A stretch of DNA of 12,626 nt from Desulforudis sp. (GTDB lineage Bacteria; Bacillota; Desulfotomaculia; Desulfotomaculales; Desulforudaceae), in NCBI GenBank assembly GCA_014859075.1, contig JACUUW010000039.1, positions 1-12,626 on the forward strand, written 5' to 3'. Below, in pieces: positions 7,169-12,626 of the stretch (positions are counted from its first letter, which is position 1; the number at the start of each line of letters is the position of its first letter). A program made the position numbers and the translations under genes. The notes beneath the pieces were generated by a model that was not told the DNA's origin, made no database searches, and saw only the letters and a program-made list of their open reading frames with translations.

Positions 7169-7399
7169 TGGACACCTCCGCAGATCATCTTTGGTAAACA
7201 GTCCTCGATGTCTAGTTTTTGTCCGGTTTCCAACTTTAATACCGGTATCCGCGTACGGAGGGTACCGGCCCGCAAGAAAACCCAAGCCGCATTCTTCAGT
7301 AATAGTCTGATAGCTGGAAGGATTCTGGAAACATCGTCGGTAACAATCACTGATTCCTCATCAGTGAAGATTTTGCGGCTTTTTCAAAGACCAGCAAGT
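7169..7399. other. Intergenic region upstream of hydA, no supported gene
   Basis: This stretch is richer in A+T than its surroundings and lies before the hydrogenase gene on the minus strand. It contains the hydA ribosome binding site at its edge and the inverted repeat 7347-7367. I found no hydA promoter with both hexamers near consensus. A minus-strand frame is open across part of it but looks non-coding (see rejected items). Confidence 0.6.
7347..7367. repeat. Inverted repeat TCACTGAT-N5-ATCAGTGA upstream of hydA
   Basis: Two perfect 8-base arms at 7347-7354 and 7360-7367 flank TCCTC. It lies about 180 bp before hydA and about 35 bp before the riboswitch promoter. It could be an operator for a dimeric regulator or an RNA hairpin; on the plus strand it is followed by a short T-run (7371-7374), so a terminator is conceivable, though no gene would precede it. 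Confidence 0.45.
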
Positions 7400-7429
7400 T
7401 AGACAGTTATTCGACAAGCCTGTTAAAAT
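7400..7429 (+). promoter_or_regulatory. Extended -10 promoter for the riboswitch and osmoprotectant transporter operon
   Basis: TAGACA at 7400-7405 and TAAAAT at 7424-7429 have 18 bp between them, each one mismatch from consensus, and TGT precedes the -10 (7421-7423) as in extended -10 promoters. The predicted start near 7436 would place the whole riboswitch in the leader. Confidence 0.65.
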
Positions 7430-7475
7430 TATCCTGGTATCTTAAGTGACCGCCCAATTACTTCGTGTTCGTTTT

Positions 7476-7593
7476 AAACGCTTAGTTTTCCACCTTGTGG
7501 AAAAGCGGGGGAACCAACTTCCGGGGTGAATCCGCCTGCGGGCGGTAGGGTTACCTTGCAACCCGAACCCGTCAGCTAACCCCGTAAGCGTGG
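7476..7593 (+). promoter_or_regulatory. ydaO: ydaO/yuaA-type riboswitch sensing cyclic di-AMP
   Basis: The aptamer is closed by a perfect 7-bp P1 helix, ACGCTTA (7478-7484) with TAAGCGT (7585-7591). Inside are a hairpin with 8-bp arms (7486-7493 and 7497-7504) and the conserved family blocks GGGGGAACC, GGGGTGAATCC, GGTAGGG, then ACCCGAACCCGTCAGCTAACC, in the known order. In this family c-di-AMP binding stabilises P1 and usually lowers expression. Known targets include osmolyte and potassium transporters and cell-wall enzymes, which fits the transporter downstream. The 114 nt between the aptamer and the first gene should hold the expression platform, but I see no strong terminator there: only a weak possible stem ending in the T-run 7634-7638. 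Confidence 0.95.
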
Positions 7594-7707
7594 TGAGGGT
7601 CAGAAATACGAATCCGCAGCTTGTGCATCCGCATTTTTCTTACATTAATTCACTAATTCACTGCCCTCCCCGAACAATTTAAAACTCTTTAACCGATGGG
7701 GTGTAAA

Positions 7708-8334
7708 ATGAGTTTCTGGGAATTCTTCATCACCCGCCTGGATCGGGTGTGGGCCTTAACCCTGGAGCATGCCTGGCTGATCCTGGTGGCGGTAGCGATA
7801 GCCATCGCCGTGGGGGTGCTTGTCGGCGTGCTCATCACTTATTCCCGCCCCGCCGCGCACGGCGCCCTATACTTCTGTCAAGTCATGATGACCGTGCCCA
7901 GTTTGGCCATGCTGGGCCTGTTGCTTCCGCTGTTCGGGATCGGGTTTACCACCGGAGTGATCGCCCTGACCCTTTACTCCCTCCTGCCCATTGTGCGTAA
8001 CACCTATCTCGGTATCCGGGAGATCAATCCGGCCGTCATTGAGGCCGCCCGGGGCATGGGCATGCGCGAGCTTTCCATTCTGCGGCGGATCAAGCTGCCG
8101 ATGGCCTTTTCGGTGATCATGGCCGGTATTCGCACGGCCACGGTGATGGTGGTCGGGATCGGGGCGATTGCCTACTGTATCGGCGCGGGCGGCCTGGGTG
8201 AGTTCATTTTCCGGGGCATCTCGCAGTACAACAAGGATTTGATTGTAATCGGCGCGGTGTGCATATCCCTGTTAGCCATTCTGGCCGATTTTCTCCTTAA
8301 ACGCACCGAGAAGCGCCTGAGTTTCAGAAGTTAG
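7708..8334 (+). CDS. opuCB: Glycine betaine/carnitine/choline ABC transporter permease (OpuCB/ProW-like)
   Basis: Membrane subunit of 208 residues of an osmoprotectant importer, with about five or six transmembrane segments. It is recognisable from the family stretch MMTVPSLAMLGLLLPLFGIG, from SLLPIVRNTYLGIREINPAVIEAARGMG, and from the EAA loop, EAARGMGMRELSILRRIKLP, that docks on the ATPase. IGAGGLGEFIFRGI near the end is also typical. Two in-frame ATGs exist: 7696 lacks a ribosome binding site, while 7708 has GGGGTG 4 nt upstream, a short spacing, and gives MSFWEFF, the usual kind of N-terminus. It is the first gene after the c-di-AMP riboswitch and should be under its control. The ATPase follows at once. 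Confidence 0.92.
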   Translation: MSFWEFFITRLDRVWALTLEHAWLILVAVAIAIAVGVLVGVLITYSRPAAHGALYFCQVMMTVPSLAMLGLLLPLFGIGFTTGVIALTLYSLLPIVRNTYLGIREINPAVIEAARGMGMRELSILRRIKLPMAFSVIMAGIRTATVMVVGIGAIAYCIGAGGLGEFIFRGISQYNKDLIVIGAVCISLLAILADFLLKRTEKRLSFRS

Positions 8335-8350
8335 GAGGGATTTGCAGAGA

Positions 8351-9463
8351 GTGATTAAACTGGAGCAGGTAAGCAGAGTTTTTCCGGGATCCGAAGTGCC
8401 GGCCGTTGTCGACCTTACGATGACCATCGGCGACGGCGAGGTCTGTGTGCTGGTGGGCCCGTCGGGGTGCGGCAAGACCACCACCATGAAAATGATCAAC
8501 CGGTTGATTGATCCCACGTCCGGCAAGATCTATGTCAATGACCAGGACACCTCCAAAATCGATCCCATCGCGCTGCGTCTGGGTATCGGGTACGTGATCC
8601 AGGAAATCGGGCTCTTCCCCCACATGACCATCGCCGAAAACGTGGCCACGGTACCGCGGGAAAAAGGCTGGCCCCGGGACCGCATCAACCAACGGGTCGA
8701 TGAACTCATGCACCTGGTCGGGCTCAATCCGGGAACCTACCGGAACCGGTTGCCCGCGGACCTGAGCGGCGGGCAGCGCCAGCGGGTCGGCGTGGCCCGG
8801 GCGATGGCGGCCGACCCGCCGATCTTGTTGATGGACGAACCGTTCGGCGCCGTGGACCCGATCACCCGGGCGCGCCTGCAGAACGAGTTCCTGCGCCTGC
8901 AGGAACAAATGAAGAAAACCATCGTTTTTGTGACCCACGATATCGACGAGGCCATCAAAATGGGCGACCGCATCGCCGTCATGCGTGACGGGCGGCTCGT
9001 CCAGTACGAGGAACCGGACAAGTTGCTCAGCATGCCGGCGGATGACTTCGTGGCGACCCTGGTCGGCCGCAACCGTTCCATTAAGCGATTGCACCTGATC
9101 AAGGTGAACGACGTGGTGCAAAACGAAACCCCGTTCGTTACGCCCGAGGCTTCCGTGGACGAGATCCGGTCGGCCATGGAGGAGCGTAAGACCAACACGG
9201 TGCTGGTGGTGAACGCGGTCAACAAACTGCAGGGGGTGATCAGCCGGGCGGAGTTGAAGGGCGTGGAAGGCGCAAGAGCGGCCCAAATCGCCCAACCGGT
9301 GCAGAACACGGTGGAGTGGGGCGCCACCTTGAATGACGCCTTGGCGGTCATGCTCAATTACGGCGAGCGCTACGTGGCGGTGGTGAACAGCCGCGAAGAA
9401 CTCAAGGGTGTCATCACCCTTAATTACCTTCTCGACTTGGTGCGGGACGATGCGGCAGCGTAA
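8351..9463 (+). CDS. opuCA: Osmoprotectant ABC transporter ATPase with tandem CBS domains (OpuCA/ProV-like)
   Basis: Cytoplasmic ATPase of 370 residues that drives uptake of quaternary ammonium osmolytes. Walker A GPSGCGKTT begins at G36, the Q-loop is in YVIQEIGLFPHMT, the signature LSGGQRQR begins at L138, Walker B has D162 and E163 in LLMDEPFGAVDP, and the switch histidine is in VTHDIDEA. Residues about 248-370 form two CBS modules (for example TNTVLVVNAVNKLQGVISRAEL and YVAVVNSREELKGVITL). In OpuCA of Listeria and Staphylococcus this region binds c-di-AMP, which inhibits transport; whether it does so here is inference. Start GTG 8351 gives the usual MIKLEQV but sits 12 nt after GGAGG; the in-frame TTG at 8342 is too close to it. 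The end overlaps the next permease by 14 nt. Confidence 0.94.
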   Translation: MIKLEQVSRVFPGSEVPAVVDLTMTIGDGEVCVLVGPSGCGKTTTMKMINRLIDPTSGKIYVNDQDTSKIDPIALRLGIGYVIQEIGLFPHMTIAENVATVPREKGWPRDRINQRVDELMHLVGLNPGTYRNRLPADLSGGQRQRVGVARAMAADPPILLMDEPFGAVDPITRARLQNEFLRLQEQMKKTIVFVTHDIDEAIKMGDRIAVMRDGRLVQYEEPDKLLSMPADDFVATLVGRNRSIKRLHLIKVNDVVQNETPFVTPEASVDEIRSAMEERKTNTVLVVNAVNKLQGVISRAELKGVEGARAAQIAQPVQNTVEWGATLNDALAVMLNYGERYVAVVNSREELKGVITLNYLLDLVRDDAAA

Positions 9464-10169
9464 CCGGGTGCTGGGCTGGACCGTGATGCCGCTGTTCCTG
9501 TTGGCCTGTGGGGCCTTCACCATCTATTATTTCGTGGAGAACCCCGGGGGCGCCATGGCGGCCCGGCTGCTCATCTACCCCAACGTGTTTAAGCTGATCC
9601 AGCAGCACGTGCTCCTGGTTGTGGTCTCTTCGCTGTTGGCCATAGCGACCGCTTTGCCGCTGGGAATCCTGATTTCCCGCCCGCGTTTCCGCACCCTGGG
9701 GCTTGTGGTCGAAAACGTGGTGAACGTGGCCCAAACCGTGCCCAGCTTGGCGGTCCTGGCCCTGGCCTTCACCTTTCTCGGCTGGGGATTCAACACGGCC
9801 GTCTTCGCCCTCTGGTGCTATTCCCTGCTGCCGATTTTGCGAAACACCTATGCCGGCATCCGGAGCGTTTCGCCGAGTATCCTGGAGGCGGCCCGGGGCA
9901 TGGGGATGACGCCGGGGCACATCCTGGGCCGGATCGAACTGCCGCTGGCCACCCCGATCATCATGGGCGGTATCCGGACGGCGGTGGTGATCAACGTGGG
10001 TACGGCCACCCTGGCCACCTTTATTGCGGGCGGGGGGCTGGGTGACCTGATCGTCACCGGGATCGGCGTACGGCGGACGGAATTAATCCTGGCCGGGGCA
10101 ATCCTGAGTGCGGTACTGGCCATTTTGCTCGACCATCTCCTGAGCCAGGCCGAAGCCGAATTCGGTTAA
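9450..10169 (+). CDS. opuCD: Second permease of the osmoprotectant ABC transporter (OpuCD/YehW-like)
   Basis: Membrane subunit of 239 residues, homologous to the first permease but longer at the N-terminus, where an extra hydrophobic segment (GWTVMPLFLLACGAFTIYYF) precedes the core. It shares AQTVPSLAVLALAFTFLGWG, SLLPILRNTYAGIRSVSPSILEAARGMG, and the EAA loop that continues into GMTPGHILGRIELPLATP. IAGGGLGDLIVTGIG near the C-terminus is also typical. Two different permeases around one ATPase suggest a heterodimeric channel, as in OpuC and YehWXYZ. Start ATG 9450 lies inside the end of the ATPase gene, a 14-nt overlap that suggests translational coupling; the ribosome binding site is weak (GGTG). 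The binding-protein gene follows after 79 bp with its own strong ribosome binding site. Confidence 0.92.
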   Translation: MRQRNRVLGWTVMPLFLLACGAFTIYYFVENPGGAMAARLLIYPNVFKLIQQHVLLVVVSSLLAIATALPLGILISRPRFRTLGLVVENVVNVAQTVPSLAVLALAFTFLGWGFNTAVFALWCYSLLPILRNTYAGIRSVSPSILEAARGMGMTPGHILGRIELPLATPIIMGGIRTAVVINVGTATLATFIAGGGLGDLIVTGIGVRRTELILAGAILSAVLAILLDHLLSQAEAEFG

Positions 10170-10248
10170 CAGTCAGTTGGTCGGTAGCTTCCCCTTCCCC
10201 CCGAAACTGGTTTGCGAACGGTATTTCATTTTAAGGGAGGTAGAGAGT

Positions 10249-11178
10249 TTGCGTAAATATCACTGGCTGGCCATCGCCCTGGTCGTGGCCCTCACCCTGG
10301 CCCTGGTCGGTTGCGGCGGCGGCGCCGCCGACGAGGAATGGGTCTTCGCCACCGACCACGAGTTTTCGGTCCGGCCGGACGGTCTGCCCGATCTGCAGAA
10401 TGTATACGGGTTCCAGTTTGACGACGTCATCACCATGGATCTGGGGGTGACCTACGGGGCCCTGAAGGAGGGGCAGGTACCGGCCGCCATGGGTTTTGCG
10501 ACCGACGGCCGCATCAAGGCCTTCGGCCTGGTCAACCTGGTGGACGACAAGCAGTTCTTCCCGGTTTATAACCCGGCTCCGGTGGTCCGCGCCGAGGTGC
10601 TGGGAGAATATCCCGAGATCGAAGAAATCCTCGGCGCCATTGGTCCCCGGCTGGACACCGATACCATGATCGAACTGAACGGACTGGTGGACATTGAGGG
10701 TCAGGATCACAAGCAAGTGGCCAAGGACTGGCTGTTGAGCCAGAACCTCATCGACCCGGAGGCCCCGGAAGGCACCAAAGGGCCGATCAAGGTCGGTTCC
10801 AAGGAGTTCACCGAACAGCTGATTCTGGGTGCCATGTCGGTTTTCGCTCTGGAGAACGCCGGGTTCACGGTTGTGGATCAGACCGGTCTCCAAGGCACGG
10901 AAGTCGCCCGCTCCGCCTTGGAAGAGGGTGAAATCGATACCTACTGGGAGTACACCGGTACCGCCTGGCTGGTCGCGTTGGGCCACGAAGAGCCGATCAC
11001 CGATTCGGAGGAAGCCTTCCAGAAGGTCTCCGCGGAAGACTTGGAAAAGAATGAGCTGGTTTGGCTGGATTATGCCCAATTTGACAATACCTACACGATC
11101 ATGATGCGGCAGGCCGATGCCGAGGCCAAGGGCATAACCAGCATCAGCGACCTGGCCAGAGTCATCAACGAACGCTAA
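10249..11178 (+). CDS. opuCC: Osmoprotectant substrate-binding lipoprotein (OpuCC/ProX family), apparently circularly permuted
   Basis: Extracellular lipid-anchored receptor of 309 residues for the preceding transporter. A signal peptide ends in the lipobox LVGC with Cys22. In ordinary members the mature protein begins with VGSKxFTEQLILG and YxEYTGT, passes through NTYxxxMR and SISDLA, then reaches EFxxRPDGxPGLQ, STDGRIxAF, DDKxFFPxYxxAPVVR and a terminal VDVEGKxPxxVA. Here the order is reversed by halves: residues 31-170 carry DHEFSVRPDGLPDLQ, ATDGRIKAF, DDKQFFPVYNPAPVVR and VDIEGQDHKQVAKDWL; an acidic-proline linker (about 170-179) follows; then 180-309 carry IKVGSKEFTEQLILG, YWEYTGT, NTYTIMMR and SISDLARVINER at the stop. 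Both halves look complete. Start TTG 10249 has AGGGAGG with 8 nt spacing. Ligand could be glycine betaine, carnitine, choline or proline betaine. Confidence 0.9.
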   Translation: MRKYHWLAIALVVALTLALVGCGGGAADEEWVFATDHEFSVRPDGLPDLQNVYGFQFDDVITMDLGVTYGALKEGQVPAAMGFATDGRIKAFGLVNLVDDKQFFPVYNPAPVVRAEVLGEYPEIEEILGAIGPRLDTDTMIELNGLVDIEGQDHKQVAKDWLLSQNLIDPEAPEGTKGPIKVGSKEFTEQLILGAMSVFALENAGFTVVDQTGLQGTEVARSALEEGEIDTYWEYTGTAWLVALGHEEPITDSEEAFQKVSAEDLEKNELVWLDYAQFDNTYTIMMRQADAEAKGITSISDLARVINER

Positions 11179-11215
11179 TGCCCGGGCGGGGAAGGATAGC
11201 TACCGATTCAACCTA

Positions 11216-11221
11216 TATAAT
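11216..11221 (+). promoter_or_regulatory. Possible -10 element (TATAAT) before the asparagine-synthetase-like gene
   Basis: A perfect TATAAT in the AT-rich gap after the binding-protein stop, 67 bp before the GTG start of the next gene. There is no recognisable -35 hexamer 16-18 bp upstream, so support is limited. Confidence 0.3.
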
Positions 11222-11241
11222 TGGTGCATTATTTTGGTTAT

Positions 11242-11265
11242 CCCTGGAACAATTGTTTTTCAGGG
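11242..11265 (+). terminator. Hairpin after the transporter operon, possible weak terminator or leader element
   Basis: CCCTGGAA (11242-11249) pairs with TTTCAGGG (11258-11265), with one G-U pair and an 8-nt loop, followed by the pyrimidine run TCTTCCTTT. It could end the transporter transcript. If the -10 at 11216 is real, it would instead lie in the leader of the next gene. The tail is not a pure T-run, so this is tentative. Confidence 0.35.
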
Positions 11266-11281
11266 TCTTCCTTTGAGCGCT

Positions 11282-11288
11282 GAGGGGG
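11282..11288 (+). promoter_or_regulatory. Shine-Dalgarno-like GAGGGGG that questions the start of the next gene
   Basis: This purine run touches the GTG at 11288 but is spaced 8 nt from an in-frame CTG at 11297-11299. Starting there gives MIGIAAVCG, which aligns residue for residue with the canonical MCGIAG start of the family. Start by CTG is rare, so it stays a hypothesis. Confidence 0.35.
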
Positions 11289-12626
11289 TGTTTGACCTGA
11301 TCGGCATTGCGGCCGTTTGTGGAGTTCCCGACGAAACCACCGTGCGACACATGCTCTCCCGGCTTAAACACCGGGGGCCCCAAGCATCAGGCGTCTTGTC
11401 TACGGCGGATGCCGCACTGGGCTATGCCGGACACGATGACGAGGCCCTCCACGCGGCCGGGGAGGAAGCCATCGTCTTCGACGGTGACCCCGCCGCCCGG
11501 GATGTGAAACCGCAGACCATTTTGGCGACCCTGACCGAACAGGGCGCGGGCGGCCTGGCCCGCATCCACGGCGCTTTCGCCCTGGTGGCCCGGACCCGGC
11601 GCGGTTTGATCGCCGCCCGGGACCGGTTCGGGCTGAAGCCCCTCTATTACGGCCGGAGCGGTACACAGGTTTTTTTCGCCTCCGAACTGAAGGCGCTGGT
11701 CGGGACCTGCGACCGGATCGCGCCGGTGTTGCCGGGCACCTATTACCGGACGGACAGTGGTCTGATCCCTTTCGATGACGGGAAACTGAACAATGATGAA
11801 CCGGTCCCGGCAACGACGGAGGCCGCCGGGGAAAAACTGCGCCAACTCTTGACCCGGGCGGTAAGCCGGCGCCTCCCGGATGATCGCAACGTCGGAGTCT
11901 TTCTCAGCGGGGGCCTGGACAGCAGTATCGTCGCCGCCGTCACCACGCGGCTGCGGGGTCCGGTCAAGACTTTCGCCGCCGGTTACGAGGGCAGCCCGGA
12001 CCTCCGGCACGCCCGGGTCGCCGCCGACCATCTGGGAACCGACCACACCGACTACCGGTATGCCCGGGAGGAGATGCTCCGGGTCTTACCGCGGGTGATT
12101 TACCATCTGGAATCATTTGACTGGTCCCTGGTGCGCAGCGCCGTCGCCAACTATCTGGTCGCCCGCCTGGCCGGGGAACACGGAGTGGATATTATCCTGG
12201 CCGGCGAAGGAGCCGACGAATTGTTCGGCGGTTACCACTATCTCAAAGACAAGGCGCCCGCGGCGCAGGTCCGGGAACTTGAAAACCTGCTCCGGGCCGG
12301 GCACAATATCGGATTCCAGCGGGTCGACCGGATGACGGCCGCCTTTGCCCTGGATTGTTCCATGCCCTTCATGGATCAGGATTTGGTCCGGCTCGCCACC
12401 GCGCTGCCCATCGAGTGGAAAATACACGGGCCGGATCACCTGGAAAAGTGGATCCTGCGCCGCTCCTTTTCGGACTATCTGCCGGATCAAATCATCCGGC
12501 GGCGCAAGGACGAGTTCAGCCAGGGCGCCGGCTCGGCGGCCGTGATCGAGGCCCTGGCCGAACAAGAGATTTCAGACGCCGAGTTTGTGCGGGAGCGGGA
12601 GCCTTTTCCCGGCCGGTTTCTTCGTA
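11288..12626 (+). CDS. asnB: Asparagine-synthetase (AsnB)-like protein with degenerate glutaminase domain, cut by right edge
   Basis: The synthetase half matches AsnB: the PP-loop SGGLDSS begins at S207 (GTG 11288 counted as 1), GSPDLRHARVAADHLGT, IYHLESFD, LAGEGADELFGGY with GEGADE from 306, and KDEFSQGAG near the right edge. It should activate aspartate or a similar carboxylate as acyl-AMP for attack by an amine. The N-terminal half still has the fold markers HRGP, GAFALVA and ARDRFGLKPLYYG. However, the nucleophile of MCGIAG is Ile in the aligned position, and E. coli AsnB's ERLSI and NGEIYN motifs are missing (DGDPAA replaces the latter), as is the acidic GSDCE loop. Glutaminase activity is therefore unlikely. 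Start is uncertain: GTG 11288, CTG 11297 with a better ribosome binding site, or TTG 11273. About 446 codons are visible of a usual 500-630. The substrate could be other than aspartate. Confidence 0.88.
   Translation, partial: MFDLIGIAAVCGVPDETTVRHMLSRLKHRGPQASGVLSTADAALGYAGHDDEALHAAGEEAIVFDGDPAARDVKPQTILATLTEQGAGGLARIHGAFALVARTRRGLIAARDRFGLKPLYYGRSGTQVFFASELKALVGTCDRIAPVLPGTYYRTDSGLIPFDDGKLNNDEPVPATTEAAGEKLRQLLTRAVSRRLPDDRNVGVFLSGGLDSSIVAAVTTRLRGPVKTFAAGYEGSPDLRHARVAADHLGTDHTDYRYAREEMLRVLPRVIYHLESFDWSLVRSAVANYLVARLAGEHGVDIILAGEGADELFGGYHYLKDKAPAAQVRELENLLRAGHNIGFQRVDRMTAAFALDCSMPFMDQDLVRLATALPIEWKIHGPDHLEKWILRRSFSDYLPDQIIRRRKDEFSQGAGSAAVIEALAEQEISDAEFVREREPFPGRFLR

Noticed and set aside
7169..7285. 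39-residue N-terminal extension of the hydrogenase from 7285
   Set aside because: No ribosome binding site precedes it, the residues do not resemble the family N-terminus, and GTG 7168 has an ideal GGAGGTG.
7093..7350. Minus-strand open frame of 85 codons overlapping the hydA start
   Set aside because: Only its first ~60 codons lie outside hydA; the rest is an out-of-frame shadow of hydA. It has only a weak GAGGAA with 3-nt spacing before GTG 7350 and no recognisable domain.
8324..9523. Minus-strand open frame of 399 codons opposite the CBS-domain ATPase
   Set aside because: It is a shadow of the ATPase, with composition biased to H, R, D and G and no domain signature.
11222..11287. N-terminal extension of the asparagine-synthetase-like protein through TTG 11234 or TTG 11273
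   Set aside because: The frame is open upstream, but the stretch is AT-rich, contains a hairpin, and would precede the normal family N-terminus with unrelated residues. TTG 11273 has a fair AGGG site and cannot be fully excluded.

Overview
The window looks like a piece of chromosome from a GC-rich, Gram-positive anaerobe of the Clostridia type (Desulfotomaculum/Pelotomaculum/Moorella-like; this is inference). The reasons are strong GGAGG ribosome binding sites with many GTG and TTG starts, a lipoprotein substrate-binding protein, a ydaO-type c-di-AMP riboswitch and an [FeFe] hydrogenase. There is no sign of phage, insertion sequence, CRISPR array, tRNA or rRNA.

Layout. (1) Positions 1-1609, minus strand: the first ~536 codons of a P2-type (Ca2+-ATPase-like) cation pump, cut by the left edge. 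(2) 1717-3060, plus, divergent from the pump: a membrane-anchored L,D-transpeptidase with two Ig-like domains. (3) 3137-5303, plus: a Fur-family regulator (Zur-like), an ABC ATPase and an ABC-3 permease, in the order of a zinc or manganese uptake operon but with no binding protein beside them; a good promoter and a 10-bp palindrome lie in front. (4) 5324-7168, minus, convergent: a 614-residue modular [FeFe] hydrogenase subunit with no HydB or HydC partner in view. (5) 7169-7707: a 539-bp intergenic region holding an inverted repeat, a promoter and a clear c-di-AMP riboswitch. (6) 7708-11178, plus: an osmoprotectant ABC transporter ordered permease, CBS-domain ATPase, permease, binding lipoprotein. 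(7) 11288 to the right edge, plus: an asparagine-synthetase-like protein, cut by the edge.

How it works together. The clearest functional unit is the riboswitch plus transporter. c-di-AMP is expected to act twice, on the leader RNA and perhaps on the CBS domains of the ATPase, to limit osmolyte uptake.

The most unusual observations are these. The binding protein of this transporter appears circularly permuted: its lobe order is swapped relative to the OpuCC/ProX family. The asparagine synthetase homologue has lost the catalytic cysteine and the glutamine-binding motifs of its glutaminase domain. The hydrogenase has Ser where the reference enzyme has an H-cluster cysteine ligand, with an extra Cys 21 residues later.
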